NCBI GenBank assembly: GCA_900541175.1
Contig: UQIT01000003.1
Location: 62,001-126,000 of the forward strand
Origin: an uncultured Collinsella sp.
GTDB taxonomy: Bacteria > Actinomycetota > Coriobacteriia > Coriobacteriales > Coriobacteriaceae
Reading direction: 5' to 3'
DNA length: 64,000 bases
The translations under genes and the position numbers were made by a program. The notes under the pieces were generated by a model, which saw nothing but the letters and a program-made list of their open reading frames with translations, had not been told where the DNA came from and searched no databases. How positions within the stretch are numbered: the first letter of the stretch is position 1; each line of letters opens with the position of its first letter. Shown in pieces: positions 9,140 through 25,163 of this stretch.

Positions 9140-10099
9140 CTACTTCCAGCGAAGTAGATAGCCACCTACATCCAAGCCGGCGCCAAATCCGACCAGGGCG
9201 ATGGTGTCGCCCGCGTGCAGCGCGCCGGTACTTGCCAGTCGATCGAGAGCAAGCGGAATACAGGCACTCGAGATGTTGCCGGTTTCACGCAACGTTCGGA
9301 CCACACGGTCATCCGGCACACCCAGGCGCTTGACTGCCTGGCTCAAGATTCGTTCGTTAGCCTGATGGAATACAAAGTGGTCGATGTCCTCGACCGCGAT
9401 GCTCGCGTCGCAGGCGAGCTTGTTGACCGTGTCGCAGATGGCATTGACGCCAAACTTGAAGACGCGACGGCCGTTCATGGAAAGCACGCTTTCGCAGTCC
9501 TGCGCCGTCTTATACGGCGAGGAGCCCGCCAATCCGGGGACGCGCAGTGTTTCGACGTCAGGCGACGTCGAAAGCTCAACAGCAAGGGGATTCTCTCCCC
9601 CAGCCTCTATGACCGCAGCACCCGCGCCATCGCCAAAGAGCACGCACGTGGCACGGTCGGTCCAATCGAGCGCGCGCGTCATCTGCTCGGCGGCAACGAC
9701 CAGCACGTGCTTGGCGCGACCGCGGGCGATATAGCCCTCGGCGACATCGAGCGCAAATACGAAGCCGGCACAAGCCGCCGAAACGTCGAAGGCTGGACAT
9801 GTGGCACCCAGGCGCTCAGCAACGGCGCACGCTTCGGCAGGAACGAGATGATCGCCCGTCGTCGTCGAGCAGACGATAAGATCCAGCTGGCTCGCATCGA
9901 TTCCGGATACCTGAAGCGCCCGCTCGCTCGCCGCTACGGCAAGGTCGTCGAGTGACTCAGTGGTGCAGACGTGGCGGCTCTTGATACCGGTACGGGTAAA
10001 AATCCACTCATCCGAGGTATCGAGGAACTCGGACAGCTCGTCATTGGAAACACTGCGCGCAGGAAGCGCCGAGCCTGTTCCAAGAATCGTGAAACCCAT
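9140..10099 (-). CDS. fabH: 3-oxoacyl-ACP synthase III (FabH), first gene of the fab operon
   Basis: Starts chain synthesis by condensing acetyl-CoA (or another primer) with malonyl-ACP. 319 residues from MGFTILGTGSALP; active-site Cys in FDVSAACAGFVFALD, His in FHQANERIL and Asn in GNISSACIPLAL. The start at 10099 has a strong AAAGGAGG; the extension to 10156 would run through the upstream operator and is rejected. It is promoter-proximal, so the two palindromic sites just upstream are placed to control the entire operon. Confidence 0.95.
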   Translation of the reverse strand: MGFTILGTGSALPARSVSNDELSEFLDTSDEWIFTRTGIKSRHVCTTESLDDLAVAASERALQVSGIDASQLDLIVCSTTTGDHLVPAEACAVAERLGATCPAFDVSAACAGFVFALDVAEGYIARGRAKHVLVVAAEQMTRALDWTDRATCVLFGDGAGAAVIEAGGENPLAVELSTSPDVETLRVPGLAGSSPYKTAQDCESVLSMNGRRVFKFGVNAICDTVNKLACDASIAVEDIDHFVFHQANERILSQAVKRLGVPDDRVVRTLRETGNISSACIPLALDRLASTGALHAGDTIALVGFGAGLDVGGYLLRWK

Positions 10100-10115
10100 C
10101 ACTAACCTCCTTTGA

Positions 10116-10182
10116 GTTGTTGACGTGTTTACATCGACCAAGAGAGGATAGCGCATTTCAGTCGTTGTTGACGTGTTAACAT
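10116..10182. promoter_or_regulatory. Twin palindromic operator between fabH and the biotin ligase gene
   Basis: Two 19-base sites, GTTGTTGACGTGTTTACAT (10116-10134) and GTTGTTGACGTGTTAACAT (10164-10182), differ at one base and lie 48 bases apart in the same orientation. The second contains an imperfect palindrome TGTTGAC-GT-GTTAACA. Read leftward, a TATCCT-like -10 (10145-10150) lies between them, so one site would cover the upstream promoter part and the other the transcript start region. This layout suits repression of the fab operon and perhaps of the divergent ligase gene. The regulator is not in the window. Confidence 0.6.
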
Positions 10183-10275
10183 TAAATTGTCCAAATGCGA
10201 CAAAGGCTTCACATTGTGTCTGTCTCTCGACACCATTGCGTTATTCACTTATTCATTAAGGAGGTAGCAGCCGCT

Positions 10276-11052
10276 ATGGATGCCCAATTAACGATAGTCG
10301 ACGTAACCGGATCGACCAACGATGACCTGCTCGAAGCAGGAAAACAAGGAGCTCCGCACGGCACAGGACTTGCCGCCCGGGCTCAGACAGCAGGACGTGG
10401 CCGGCGCGGCCACAAGTGGGATTCAACCGCCGGCAACCTATTGCTTTCGATTGTCCTGCGTCCATGCGTTAATCCTGCAAAGTACTCTGGTCTTGCAGCC
10501 GTCAGCGGCCTAGCGGTGCTCGAGGCGCTCGAAAATCAGGGTCTTGCAAACGAGATTGGCCTCAAATGGCCCAACGATCTGGTCGCGCGAGGACGCAAGC
10601 TCGGCGGCATTCTGGTCGAGGCCGCACGCGATAACGAAGGCAAACCTTTCGCCGTCTGCGGCATTGGCGTCAATGTGAACTACACGCCCCAAGAGGTGCC
10701 CGATGGCGGCCTGGCGGCAATTGGCCTCTCAGACCTCAACGAAACTGTTCCCGCCGTCGATGTGCTACTCAAAGAGGTCTATCACGCAGTTATAGAAGCT
10801 GTAGATGCGTGGGCAGAGCGTCTCAACGCCATGGAAAAAGACGCCGGACCGCTCGCGCCCGTCCACGGCGAATATATCGGTCATCTCAATTGGATTGGGG
10901 AGCGCGTTACCGCCCGCTCCCCCGCTGGGGACGAGCTGGCGCGTGGCATCTTTCAAACGGTCGATGACTTTGGTCGCGCGTGCATCGAGACGGAAGACGA
11001 CTTGCGATCCTTCCATTTTGAGGAGGCATCTCTGCGTCCCATTGGTAAATAA
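10276..11052 (+). CDS. birA: Biotin--[acetyl-CoA-carboxylase] ligase, monofunctional
   Basis: Activates biotin as biotinyl-AMP and attaches it to AccB. 258 residues from MDAQLTIVDVTGSTNDDLLEA; AAGGAGGT lies ten bases upstream. The ligase motif AGRGRRGHKW and KWPNDLVARGRKLGGIL (with the catalytic lysine) are present, followed by a C-terminal SH3-like domain. There is no N-terminal winged-helix domain, so unlike E. coli BirA it should not act as the repressor. It is divergent from the fab operon whose AccB it probably modifies, sharing the operator region. Confidence 0.9.
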   Translation: MDAQLTIVDVTGSTNDDLLEAGKQGAPHGTGLAARAQTAGRGRRGHKWDSTAGNLLLSIVLRPCVNPAKYSGLAAVSGLAVLEALENQGLANEIGLKWPNDLVARGRKLGGILVEAARDNEGKPFAVCGIGVNVNYTPQEVPDGGLAAIGLSDLNETVPAVDVLLKEVYHAVIEAVDAWAERLNAMEKDAGPLAPVHGEYIGHLNWIGERVTARSPAGDELARGIFQTVDDFGRACIETEDDLRSFHFEEASLRPIGK

Positions 11053-11115
11053 GGCGCCACAGCCACCCATTCGGCCGCATTATCCGGGCCCCGGAGGCCA
11101 TCATTCAAAACAAAA

Positions 11116-11146
11116 GAGCCCCGCTACCGTAATGGCAGCGGGGCTC
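11116..11146 (-). terminator. Terminator after rpsJ (may also serve birA)
   Basis: GC-rich hairpin GAGCCCCGCT/AGCGGGGCTC with a short loop; on the minus strand it is followed by TTTTGTTTTG, a typical rho-independent tail. It closes the str operon 22 bases after rpsJ and separates it from the convergent biotin ligase gene. Confidence 0.8.
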
Positions 11147-11168
11147 TGTAAGCTATGAGCGATATCGC

Positions 11169-11477
11169 TTAGAGCTTGATGTCGATGTCGACGCCAGCGG
11201 GGAGGTCGAGACGCATGAGCGAATCAACGGTGCCCGAGGTGGGGTCGAGGATGTCGATGAGGCGCTTGTGGGTGCGCATCTCGAACTGCTCACGGGAGTC
11301 CTTGTTCACGTGCGGCGAGCGGATAACCGTGTACAGGTTGCGCTCGGTGGGCAGGGGGACAGGACCGGAAACGCGAGCGCCGGTCTTCTGAGCGGTCTCG
11401 ACGATGAGCTTCGCGGACTGATCGACGACCTCGTGATCATAGCCCTTGAGGCGAATGCGGATCTTCTGGGTAGCCAA
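11169..11477 (-). CDS. rpsJ: 30S ribosomal protein S10
   Basis: Component of the 30S head; also NusE in antitermination. 102 residues, MATQKIRIRLKGYDHEVVDQSA, with the family block GPVPLPTERNLYTVIRSPHVNKDSREQ (abridged by its flanks). The start codon is TTG, six bases after GGAGG. It is the fourth gene of the str operon and is followed at once by a terminator, so here S10 is cut off from the rest of the S10 operon. Confidence 0.96.
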   Translation of the reverse strand: MATQKIRIRLKGYDHEVVDQSAKLIVETAQKTGARVSGPVPLPTERNLYTVIRSPHVNKDSREQFEMRTHKRLIDILDPTSGTVDSLMRLDLPAGVDIDIKL

Positions 11478-11537
11478 CTTAAACCTCCAAAGAGTGCGAG
11501 AGATGTTCTCGCGGATTACGTAACAGGGAGCTCGAAC

Positions 11538-13637
11538 TTAGGCGTTCTTGCTCATGACCTCGTCCACGATGGACTTGGGCGCGGGCTCATAAGAGTCGAA
11601 CTGCATCGTGTAGGATGCACGGCCCTGGGTCTGGGAGCGAAGGTCGGTAGCGTAACCGAACATCTCGCCCAGCGGCACCTTGGCACGGATGAGCTTGCTG
11701 TTCTTGCGATCCTCCATGCCCTCGATCTTGCCGCGGCGACCGGAGAGGTTGCCCATAACGTCGCCCATGTACTGCTCGGGGGTCTCGACCTCGACAGCCA
11801 TGATCGGCTCGAGCAGCTGCGGATCGGACTTCTTGAGGGCGTCCTTGATAGCCATGGAACCGGCGATCTTGAAGGCGGCCTCGGAGGAGTCGACCTCGTG
11901 GTAAGAACCGTCAAACAGGGTGACCTTGACGTCGAGGACCGGGAAGCCGGCGATAACACCGGTGTTCAGGGCCTCCTGGATGCCCTTGTCGATGGACGGG
12001 ATGTACTCCTTGGGCACGACGCCGCCGACGATAGCGTTGACGAACTCGTAGCCGAAGCCCTCCTCCATCTTCTCGAGCTTAATGACGGCGTGGCCGTACT
12101 GACCGCGACCGCCGGACTGACGGACGAACTTGCCCTCAGCCTTCTCGACGTCGTGACCAGCGGTCTCGCGGTAGGCAACCTGGGGCTTACCAACGTTAGC
12201 GTCAACCTTGAACTCGCGGAGCAGACGGTCGACGATGATCTCGAGGTGCAGCTCACCCATGCCGGCGATGATGGTCTGGCCGGTCTCGTGGTTGGTGGAC
12301 ACCTGGAAGGTCGGGTCCTCCTCGGCGAGCTTGGTCAGAGCCAGGGACATCTTGTCCTGCTCGGCCTTGGTCTTGGGCTCGATGGCAACGTCGATAACGG
12401 GCTTAGCGAACTCGATCTTCTCGAGGACGATCTCCTTGCCCTCGGCGCACAGGGTGTCACCGGTGGTGGAGTTCTTGAAGCCGACGCAAGCGACGATGTC
12501 GCCGGCAGCGGCATCGTCACGGTCGATACGCTCGGCAGCGTTCATCTCGAGGATGCGGCCGAGGCGCTCGCGCTGACCGTTGGAAGCGTTGACAACGTAG
12601 GAGCCGGACTCGGCGCGGCCGGAGTAAACGCGGACGTAGGTGAGCTTACCGACGAACGGGTCGGTCATGATCTTGAAGACCAGGCCGGAGAAGGGCTCGT
12701 CGAAGGAAGGATGACGCTCGATCTCCTCGCCGGTATCCGGATCGGTACCGGTGACGGCCTCGACGTCGAGCGGGCTGGGCAGGTAGTCAACGACAGCGTC
12801 GAGCAGCTCCTGGACGCCCTTGTTCTTGTAGGCGGAGCCCACGAAGACGAGGTTGAGCTCGTTGGCCAGAACGCCCTTGCGCAGAGCAGCCTTGAGCTCC
12901 TCGACGGTGAAGTCCTCCTCCATGAGGATCTTCTCCATGAGCTCGTCGTCAAAGCTGGCAGCAGCGTCGAGGAGCTCCTCGCGCTTGGTGGCAGCGATGT
13001 CGGCGAACTCAGCCGGGATCTCGTCCATCGGCTCGGGGTAGGTCATGCCCTTGTCGTCGGCCTTGAAGTCCCAAGCAGTCATGGTGACCAGGTCGATGAC
13101 GCCCCAGAAGTTGTCCTCGGCGCCCATCGGGACCTGAGCGGCCACGGCGTTAGCGTCGAGACGATCCTTCATGGTCTCGATAGCGTTGAAGAAGTCGGCG
13201 CCCACGCGGTCATACTTGTTGATGAAGGCGATGCGGGGGACGTTGAAGGTAGAAGCCTGACGCCAAACGGTCTCAGACTGGGGCTGAACGCCGGCAACGG
13301 CGTCGAAGACGGCGACAGCGCCATCGAGGACGCGCAGGCAGCGCTCGACCTCGGCGGTGAAGTCAACGTGGCCCGGGGTGTCGATGATCTGGATGCGGTA
13401 GTCCTTACCGTCCTTGTTCCAGAAGCACGTGGTAGCAGCGGAGGTAATGGTTACGCCGCGCTCCTGCTCCTGAACCATCCAGTCCATGGTGGCAGCGCCC
13501 TCATGGACCTCACCGATCTTGTGGGTCTTACCGGTGTAGTAAAGAATACGCTCGGTCGTGGTGGTCTTACCGGCATCGATGTGAGCCATGATGCCGATGT
13601 TACGGGTATCGGAAAGCTTGTACTTAGGCTTAGCCAT
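11538..13637 (-). CDS. fusA: Translation elongation factor G
   Basis: GTPase driving ribosome translocation. 699 residues, normal length. G1 loop AHIDAGKTTTTERIL, G3 DTPGHVDFTAEV, G4 NKYDR; C-terminal domains IV and V complete (GRRGKIEGME, PLGEMFGYATDLRS). ATG start at 13637. Between rpsG and rpsJ; there is no tuf gene after it, and tuf lies at 55.7 kb instead. Confidence 0.97.
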   Translation of the reverse strand: MAKPKYKLSDTRNIGIMAHIDAGKTTTTERILYYTGKTHKIGEVHEGAATMDWMVQEQERGVTITSAATTCFWNKDGKDYRIQIIDTPGHVDFTAEVERCLRVLDGAVAVFDAVAGVQPQSETVWRQASTFNVPRIAFINKYDRVGADFFNAIETMKDRLDANAVAAQVPMGAEDNFWGVIDLVTMTAWDFKADDKGMTYPEPMDEIPAEFADIAATKREELLDAAASFDDELMEKILMEEDFTVEELKAALRKGVLANELNLVFVGSAYKNKGVQELLDAVVDYLPSPLDVEAVTGTDPDTGEEIERHPSFDEPFSGLVFKIMTDPFVGKLTYVRVYSGRAESGSYVVNASNGQRERLGRILEMNAAERIDRDDAAAGDIVACVGFKNSTTGDTLCAEGKEIVLEKIEFAKPVIDVAIEPKTKAEQDKMSLALTKLAEEDPTFQVSTNHETGQTIIAGMGELHLEIIVDRLLREFKVDANVGKPQVAYRETAGHDVEKAEGKFVRQSGGRGQYGHAVIKLEKMEEGFGYEFVNAIVGGVVPKEYIPSIDKGIQEALNTGVIAGFPVLDVKVTLFDGSYHEVDSSEAAFKIAGSMAIKDALKKSDPQLLEPIMAVEVETPEQYMGDVMGNLSGRRGKIEGMEDRKNSKLIRAKVPLGEMFGYATDLRSQTQGRASYTMQFDSYEPAPKSIVDEVMSKNA

Positions 13638-13656
13638 GTTAGTTCCTTACCTTAAC

Positions 13657-14130
13657 TTACCAACGATAGTGAGAGAACGCGCGGTTGGCCTCGGCCATCT
13701 TGAAGACGTCCTCACGCTTCTTGACGGAAGCGCCCAGGCCGTTGGAGGCGTCGAGGATCTCGTTGGCGAGACGCTCGGCCATGGTCTTCTCCTTGCGAGC
13801 GCGGGAGAAGTTGACGATCCAGCGGATACCCAGAGCGGTGGAACGACGGGAGTTGACCTCCATCGGGACCTGATAGGTAGCGCCACCGACACGCTTGGGC
13901 TTAACCTCGAGCGTGGGCTTGACGTTGTCCATAGCCTTCTTGAAGGTAGCGAGAGCGTCGCCACCCTCGGACTTCTCGGCAACGATCTCGAAAGCGGTGT
14001 AAACGATGCGCTCAGCGGTGGCCTTCTTGCCGTCAAGAAGGACCTTGTTGATGAGCTGAGTCACCAGGCGGTTGTTGTAAACGGCGTCAGGCTGAACCTC
14101 ACGACGATTAGCTGCTGCACGACGCGGCAT
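13657..14130 (-). CDS. rpsG: 30S ribosomal protein S7
   Basis: Primary 16S rRNA-binding protein of the 30S head. 157 residues, MPRRAAANRREVQPDAVYNN, with the conserved RRSTALGIRWIV and ending ANRAFSHYRW. ATG start at 14130 with GGAG upstream. Second gene of the str operon. Confidence 0.97.
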   Translation of the reverse strand: MPRRAAANRREVQPDAVYNNRLVTQLINKVLLDGKKATAERIVYTAFEIVAEKSEGGDALATFKKAMDNVKPTLEVKPKRVGGATYQVPMEVNSRRSTALGIRWIVNFSRARKEKTMAERLANEILDASNGLGASVKKREDVFKMAEANRAFSHYRW

Positions 14131-14203
14131 GTGAAATCTCCTTAAGTGTCTACCGTGCGGCGCTTAGGCGGCACACGGCGAAAGTATCAAAACGTTATCT
14201 GGC

Positions 14204-14581
14204 TTATTTGGCCTTGGGGCGCTTAGCACCGTACTTGGAACGGGCCTGCATACGGTTCTGGACCGGAGCAGCGTCGTAGGCGCCACGGATGACGTGATAA
14301 CGGACACCAGGGAGGTCACGGACACGACCGCCGCGGACGAGCACGATGGAGTGCTCCTGCAGGTTGTGGCCCTCACCCGGGATGTAAGCAGTAACTTCGA
14401 TGCCGTTGACAAGGCGAACACGGGCAACCTTACGAAGAGCCGAGTTCGGCTTCTTGGGGCTCGTGGTGAAGACGCGGGTGCACACGCCGCGCTTCTGGGA
14501 GTTGTGCTGCAGAGCAGCGTTCTTGGACTTCTTGGGCACGGAACGACGGCCCTGGCGAACCAGCTGGTTAATAGTAGGCAA
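14204..14581 (-). CDS. rpsL: 30S ribosomal protein S12 (Arg at position 88)
   Basis: Decoding-centre protein of the 30S subunit. 125 residues, MPTINQLVRQGRRSVPKKS. The start codon is TTG with AAGGAG six bases upstream. The first resistance loop is normal (TSPKKPNSALRK, Lys43), but the second reads RGGRVRDLPGVRY, with Arg88 (codon CGT) where E. coli and mycobacteria have Lys. Lys-to-Arg at this site is a known streptomycin-resistance change in those organisms. First gene of the str operon. Confidence 0.97.
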   Translation of the reverse strand: MPTINQLVRQGRRSVPKKSKNAALQHNSQKRGVCTRVFTTSPKKPNSALRKVARVRLVNGIEVTAYIPGEGHNLQEHSIVLVRGGRVRDLPGVRYHVIRGAYDAAPVQNRMQARSKYGAKRPKAK

Positions 14582-14674
14582 AGCGTACTCCTTCTCGAAT
14601 GATTCCAGCTTTCTGTAAAGTGCAACGGCTTGAATCGAGGGGTCAGCATCCCCCTACGAAACACGCAGTTCGAT

Positions 14675-14703
14675 AGGATACGTGGCGTTAGCTGTGCCGT
14701 CAA
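14675..14703 (-). promoter_or_regulatory. Promoter of the str operon
   Basis: On the minus strand a TTGACG -35 (14698-14703), a 17-base spacer and a TATCCT -10 (14675-14680), about 95 bases upstream of the rpsL start codon. Near-consensus sigma-70 type. Confidence 0.65.
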
Positions 14704-14789
14704 CAGACCACGCCGCCGGGCGTATCCAAAAATTGGTACATTTCCGCAAAGCCTACACAAAAGGAATCCCCTCCTGTGCGCTTGGGAGG

Positions 14790-14924
14790 ATTCCCGGATC
14801 GGGCGGCCCAGGTTTTAAGTTTGCTGCTCTACAGTCCTGCGCAAGACGGAAAGCACATTAAGTGCTTTCCTTTGCGTGCGGAACTCGCGACAAACTTAAA
14901 ACCTGGGCCGCCCGGTCCGGGAAT
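14790..14924. repeat. Folded intergenic element A (long imperfect hairpin)
   Basis: The outer arms 14790-14823 and 14891-14924 pair over 34 bases with one mismatch. Inside lies GGAAAGCAC-ATTAA-GTGCTTTCC (14848-14870), plus the unpaired or weakly paired blocks GTCCTG (14834-14839) and GTGCGGAA (14876-14883). A second element at 27741-27943 has different stems but the same blocks at the same distances. Placed about 90 bases upstream of the str promoter, in a 680-base gap without a gene. Function unknown; it could be a structured RNA or a palindromic mobile repeat. Confidence 0.8.
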
Positions 14925-14949
14925 CCGACGTGCTCGTTGGGGCAACGCC

Positions 14950-15002
14950 ACCTGCCAAAAAGGGACAGGTTTATTTTGGTCGGTTTTATCTGGGGAAACG
15001 TC
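14950..15002. repeat. Dispersed 53-base hairpin repeat, copy 1
   Basis: Almost identical to 48922-48974. Shared core CCAAAAAGGGACAGGTTTAT, then TTTTGG and GGTTTTATCTG, ending AAACGTC. The ends pair (CCTGCCAAAA with TTTTGGTCGG), giving a short hairpin. It follows element A in the intergenic island between rpsL and the anti-sigma gene. Confidence 0.75.
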
Positions 15003-15055
15003 GCGCTCCGGCGGTGATCCGACCTCACTAACACTGTAGATTGACGGTGTTTTCG

Positions 15056-15176
15056 GAAGTATGCGGCAAATTATGAACTTACCGAGCACACAGGGATTTT
15101 GCGATAACAAACCCGCAGGTAGAACGCTTGAGCATATACGGTGTGGTCGACCCATCAAGATTTTGCCGCATACTTC
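15056..15176. repeat. Long-spaced inverted repeat
   Basis: Perfect 15-base arms GAAGTATGCGGCAAA (15056-15070) and its complement (15162-15176) enclose 91 bases with no convincing gene. The left arm is preceded by ATTGACGGTGTTTTC, similar to ATTGACGGTATTTTG at 38552-38566. Probably a third type of intergenic repeat; function unknown. Confidence 0.6.
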
Positions 15177-15227
15177 AGAAATGCAGGCGAATATCGTGCG
15201 GTCTAACCGCCCATTTACCGCAAAGAA

Positions 15228-15254
15228 GGCCGCTTCCCCTAGTAGGAAGCGGCC
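15228..15254 (-). terminator. Terminator after the anti-sigma gene
   Basis: Hairpin GGCCGCTTCC/GGAAGCGGCC with a seven-base loop, followed on the minus strand by TTCTTTG. It lies just downstream of the sigma/anti-sigma operon. Confidence 0.65.
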
Positions 15255-15261
15255 CCAAATC

Positions 15262-16338
15262 TTACGAATAGACGATGGTAAAGGGTTCCGACGTTTCGGC
15301 GCCCCCTGTTGAAGTGCAGCGTGTGCCTTCGAGCGTTACTGAAACCACTTGGTCGACATCAATCAACTTCGTTGGCACCCAAATGTTCTCTCCGCTATTG
15401 CGTGCCATCGAAACATAGAAATTGTACGCCCCTGCGTCGTCATCTTCGATAATCTGCTCCGATCCATCCTTGTAGCTGACGGTCAGTTTATGATCAACTG
15501 CTTCATAGCCCAGATCATCGATGTGCGTCTGGATGGAAAACGGGCTAATCTCGAGAGGCGAGTCATCAGAGCGGAGTTCCTTTGTATCGACGTGCGCTCC
15601 GACGTTAAACTCTGGCGTCGATACCTCGATCACCTTCGCATCCTCACCTTTGCCCTCCGTCCAGCTGATATTCCAGGTGACCGCATGTCCCAAATCTCGC
15701 TCGCGATTCCACGAGGCAAAGTACATCGTGCCATTAATGACCGTGTCGCTTGATGTGTCCTTATCAATTGTGCAGCGTGTGTCAGCCCATTCCTCGCCGA
15801 AGTTCATGCTGGGTGTACCGATGCCTTGTTCTTCTTCACCATAGAGAACAAGTTCGCCTGTCTCTGCTGCCGGCTTGTAGTAGTTAACGCCATTTGGATT
15901 GGACAACGTAAACGTCACGGCTCCGCAGCCGTTTTGGTCAATAGCCATCTCATGGATATCAAGCGTATAGCCGTTACCCTCGACGGACAGATTAACCTCC
16001 TGGACTGCACCCTCCAGGCTTTGGGGCGCGATGCCATCACCAAACTCTCTGGTGTAGGTATATTTAGTTCCCGATGAGCCTCCGTTGGTCCAGGTAATGG
16101 AATCCCCATTGCCGTGGTTTCCCCAGGCTGAGGCAAAATAGCTGGAATTGACAACGGCGTAGGCGACCCCTCCGGTCGCCAACACTCCGGCAAGACATCC
16201 GATTACGGCAACATACAGAGGTTTCGCGTGACCCTTTCGACGAAGCGGCTTTCCAGCCGCAGCATCAATAACACGGTCGGCAAGATCGCTATCGGCTTGG
16301 ATGGACTCGAAGGCCTGCTTGATTTGATTGGATTTCAC
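15262..16338 (-). CDS. Membrane-anchored putative anti-sigma factor
   Basis: 358 residues, GTG start at 16338 with AGGAGGG upstream. An N-terminal cytosolic segment (about 1-40) with acidic and basic residues is followed by one membrane helix (about 41-63, PLYVAVIGCLAGVLATGGVA) and a large extracytoplasmic beta-rich domain of about 290 residues with several Asn/Ser/Thr runs. It overlaps the upstream ECF sigma gene by 50 bases. That pairing and topology are typical of anti-sigma factors of the DUF4179 kind; the family assignment is an inference. The outer domain presumably senses an envelope signal. The 50-base overlap implies coupled synthesis. Confidence 0.65.
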   Translation of the reverse strand: MKSNQIKQAFESIQADSDLADRVIDAAAGKPLRRKGHAKPLYVAVIGCLAGVLATGGVAYAVVNSSYFASAWGNHGNGDSITWTNGGSSGTKYTYTREFGDGIAPQSLEGAVQEVNLSVEGNGYTLDIHEMAIDQNGCGAVTFTLSNPNGVNYYKPAAETGELVLYGEEEQGIGTPSMNFGEEWADTRCTIDKDTSSDTVINGTMYFASWNRERDLGHAVTWNISWTEGKGEDAKVIEVSTPEFNVGAHVDTKELRSDDSPLEISPFSIQTHIDDLGYEAVDHKLTVSYKDGSEQIIEDDDAGAYNFYVSMARNSGENIWVPTKLIDVDQVVSVTLEGTRCTSTGGAETSEPFTIVYS

Positions 16339-16807
16339 GGTCGCCCTCCTCTAGGATGAATTTGAGCTTCGATCGACCACGAGCTAAACGCGTTCGAGCG
16401 GTCGCGGCTGGCACATGCAGTAACTCGGCAATCTCTGAGGTCGAAAAGCCCAGATAGTAATAGAGCACGATGGGAACACGGAATCGCTCCGGAAGTCGCA
16501 TAACGTCTGACAGGACCGCCTTGGACTCCTCCTGCGCCGTCGAAAGCGAATCGGCCAGGTTCTCAATATCCTCCACACGCCTCCATGGCTTTCGAAAGAG
16601 CGATTTGCATTCATTGATCGTGACCCGGATAAGCCAGCGGCGAAGATGCTCCCGACTTTCAAAGTGTCCATCGCTTTTGAGCAACTTAAGAAAGACGTCT
16701 TGTGCAACATCGTCGGCATCGGCGCGATCGCGCAGGTACGTCAATGCGATTCGAAACACGACATCCCGGTGATCTTCGACCGCCTGTCTAAAAGCTTGTT
16801 CTTCCAT
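16289..16807 (-). CDS. ECF-type RNA polymerase sigma factor
   Basis: 172 residues starting MEEQAFRQAVEDHRDVVFRI, with GGGAGG upstream (an extension to 16909 has no family sequence and covers the promoter). Region 2: ALTYLRDRADADDVAQDVFL; region 4: LPERFRVPIVLYYYLGFSTSEIAELL with the HTH ending ATARTRLARGRSKL. It directs RNA polymerase to a small regulon, held in check by the overlapping membrane protein. A candidate ECF promoter lies upstream, so it probably activates its own operon. Confidence 0.9.
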   Translation of the reverse strand: MEEQAFRQAVEDHRDVVFRIALTYLRDRADADDVAQDVFLKLLKSDGHFESREHLRRWLIRVTINECKSLFRKPWRRVEDIENLADSLSTAQEESKAVLSDVMRLPERFRVPIVLYYYLGFSTSEIAELLHVPAATARTRLARGRSKLKFILEEGDREIQSNQAGLRVHPSR

Positions 16808-16855
16808 AATCACCTCCCGGTGATGCTGATGTTTCTTGCTGAGGCCCTCACCATA

Positions 16856-16884
16856 GATACGCTTTGACCGAACGGAATGTTTCA
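16856..16884 (-). promoter_or_regulatory. Candidate autoregulated ECF promoter
   Basis: On the minus strand TGAAAC (16879-16884), 17 bases, then CGTATC (16856-16861), about 50 bases upstream of the sigma start codon. This matches the TGAAAC/CGTA pattern known for sigma-W-like ECF factors and differs from sigma-70 promoters elsewhere in the window. Confidence 0.6.
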
Positions 16885-16946
16885 AATTCAAGCAGGAAAA
16901 ACCTACCAAAAATTAATCAGTCCCTTTTTGGCAGGCTTTCTTCAAC

Positions 16947-16983
16947 AAAAAAGACCCGCTTCCCTGTTGGGAAACGGGTCTTT
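16947..16983 (-). terminator. Terminator of rpoBC
   Basis: Stem AAGACCCGCTTCCC/GGGAAACGGGTCTT with loop TGTTG; on the minus strand it ends in TTTTTTG. It lies 27 bases after the rpoC stop codon. Confidence 0.85.
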
Positions 16984-17009
16984 GGAAGGACGGTTAACGT
17001 ACTAGGAAA

Positions 17010-21488
<4,479 letters not shown>

Positions 21489-21494
21489 AGTCAA

Positions 21495-24986
<3,492 letters not shown>

Positions 24987-25059
24987 CAGGTTTTTCCTCC
25001 TTCACGGAAATGCTCGGTGGATTGGCGAGGCATAGCTTCGCCAGTTATCGCAACCTAAT

Positions 25060-25087
25060 AGTTTATCAGGTACCGACCGTTGAGCAA
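25060..25087 (-). promoter_or_regulatory. Likely promoter of rpoBC
   Basis: Minus strand: TTGCTC (25082-25087), 16-base spacer, TAAACT (25060-25065), about 75 bases before the rpoB start codon. A terminator lies between galU and this point, so rpoBC needs a promoter of its own here. Confidence 0.5.
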
Positions 25088-25163
25088 GAAAAGCCTTGAC
25101 GTGATTGAGTTTTTGGAGTAGCAAAGTTTTTCGACAGAAAATTCGCAGGTAGATGTATGTGTA

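Noticed and set aside
10116..10182. Classical BirA operator
   Set aside because: The spacing and half-sites do not fit, and the adjacent ligase has no DNA-binding domain.
11268..13655. 795-residue plus-strand frame over fusA
   Set aside because: Antisense shadow of EF-G with low-complexity Leu/Gly/Val composition.
15061..15312. 83-residue plus-strand frame
   Set aside because: Runs through an inverted repeat and a terminator; no ribosome site.
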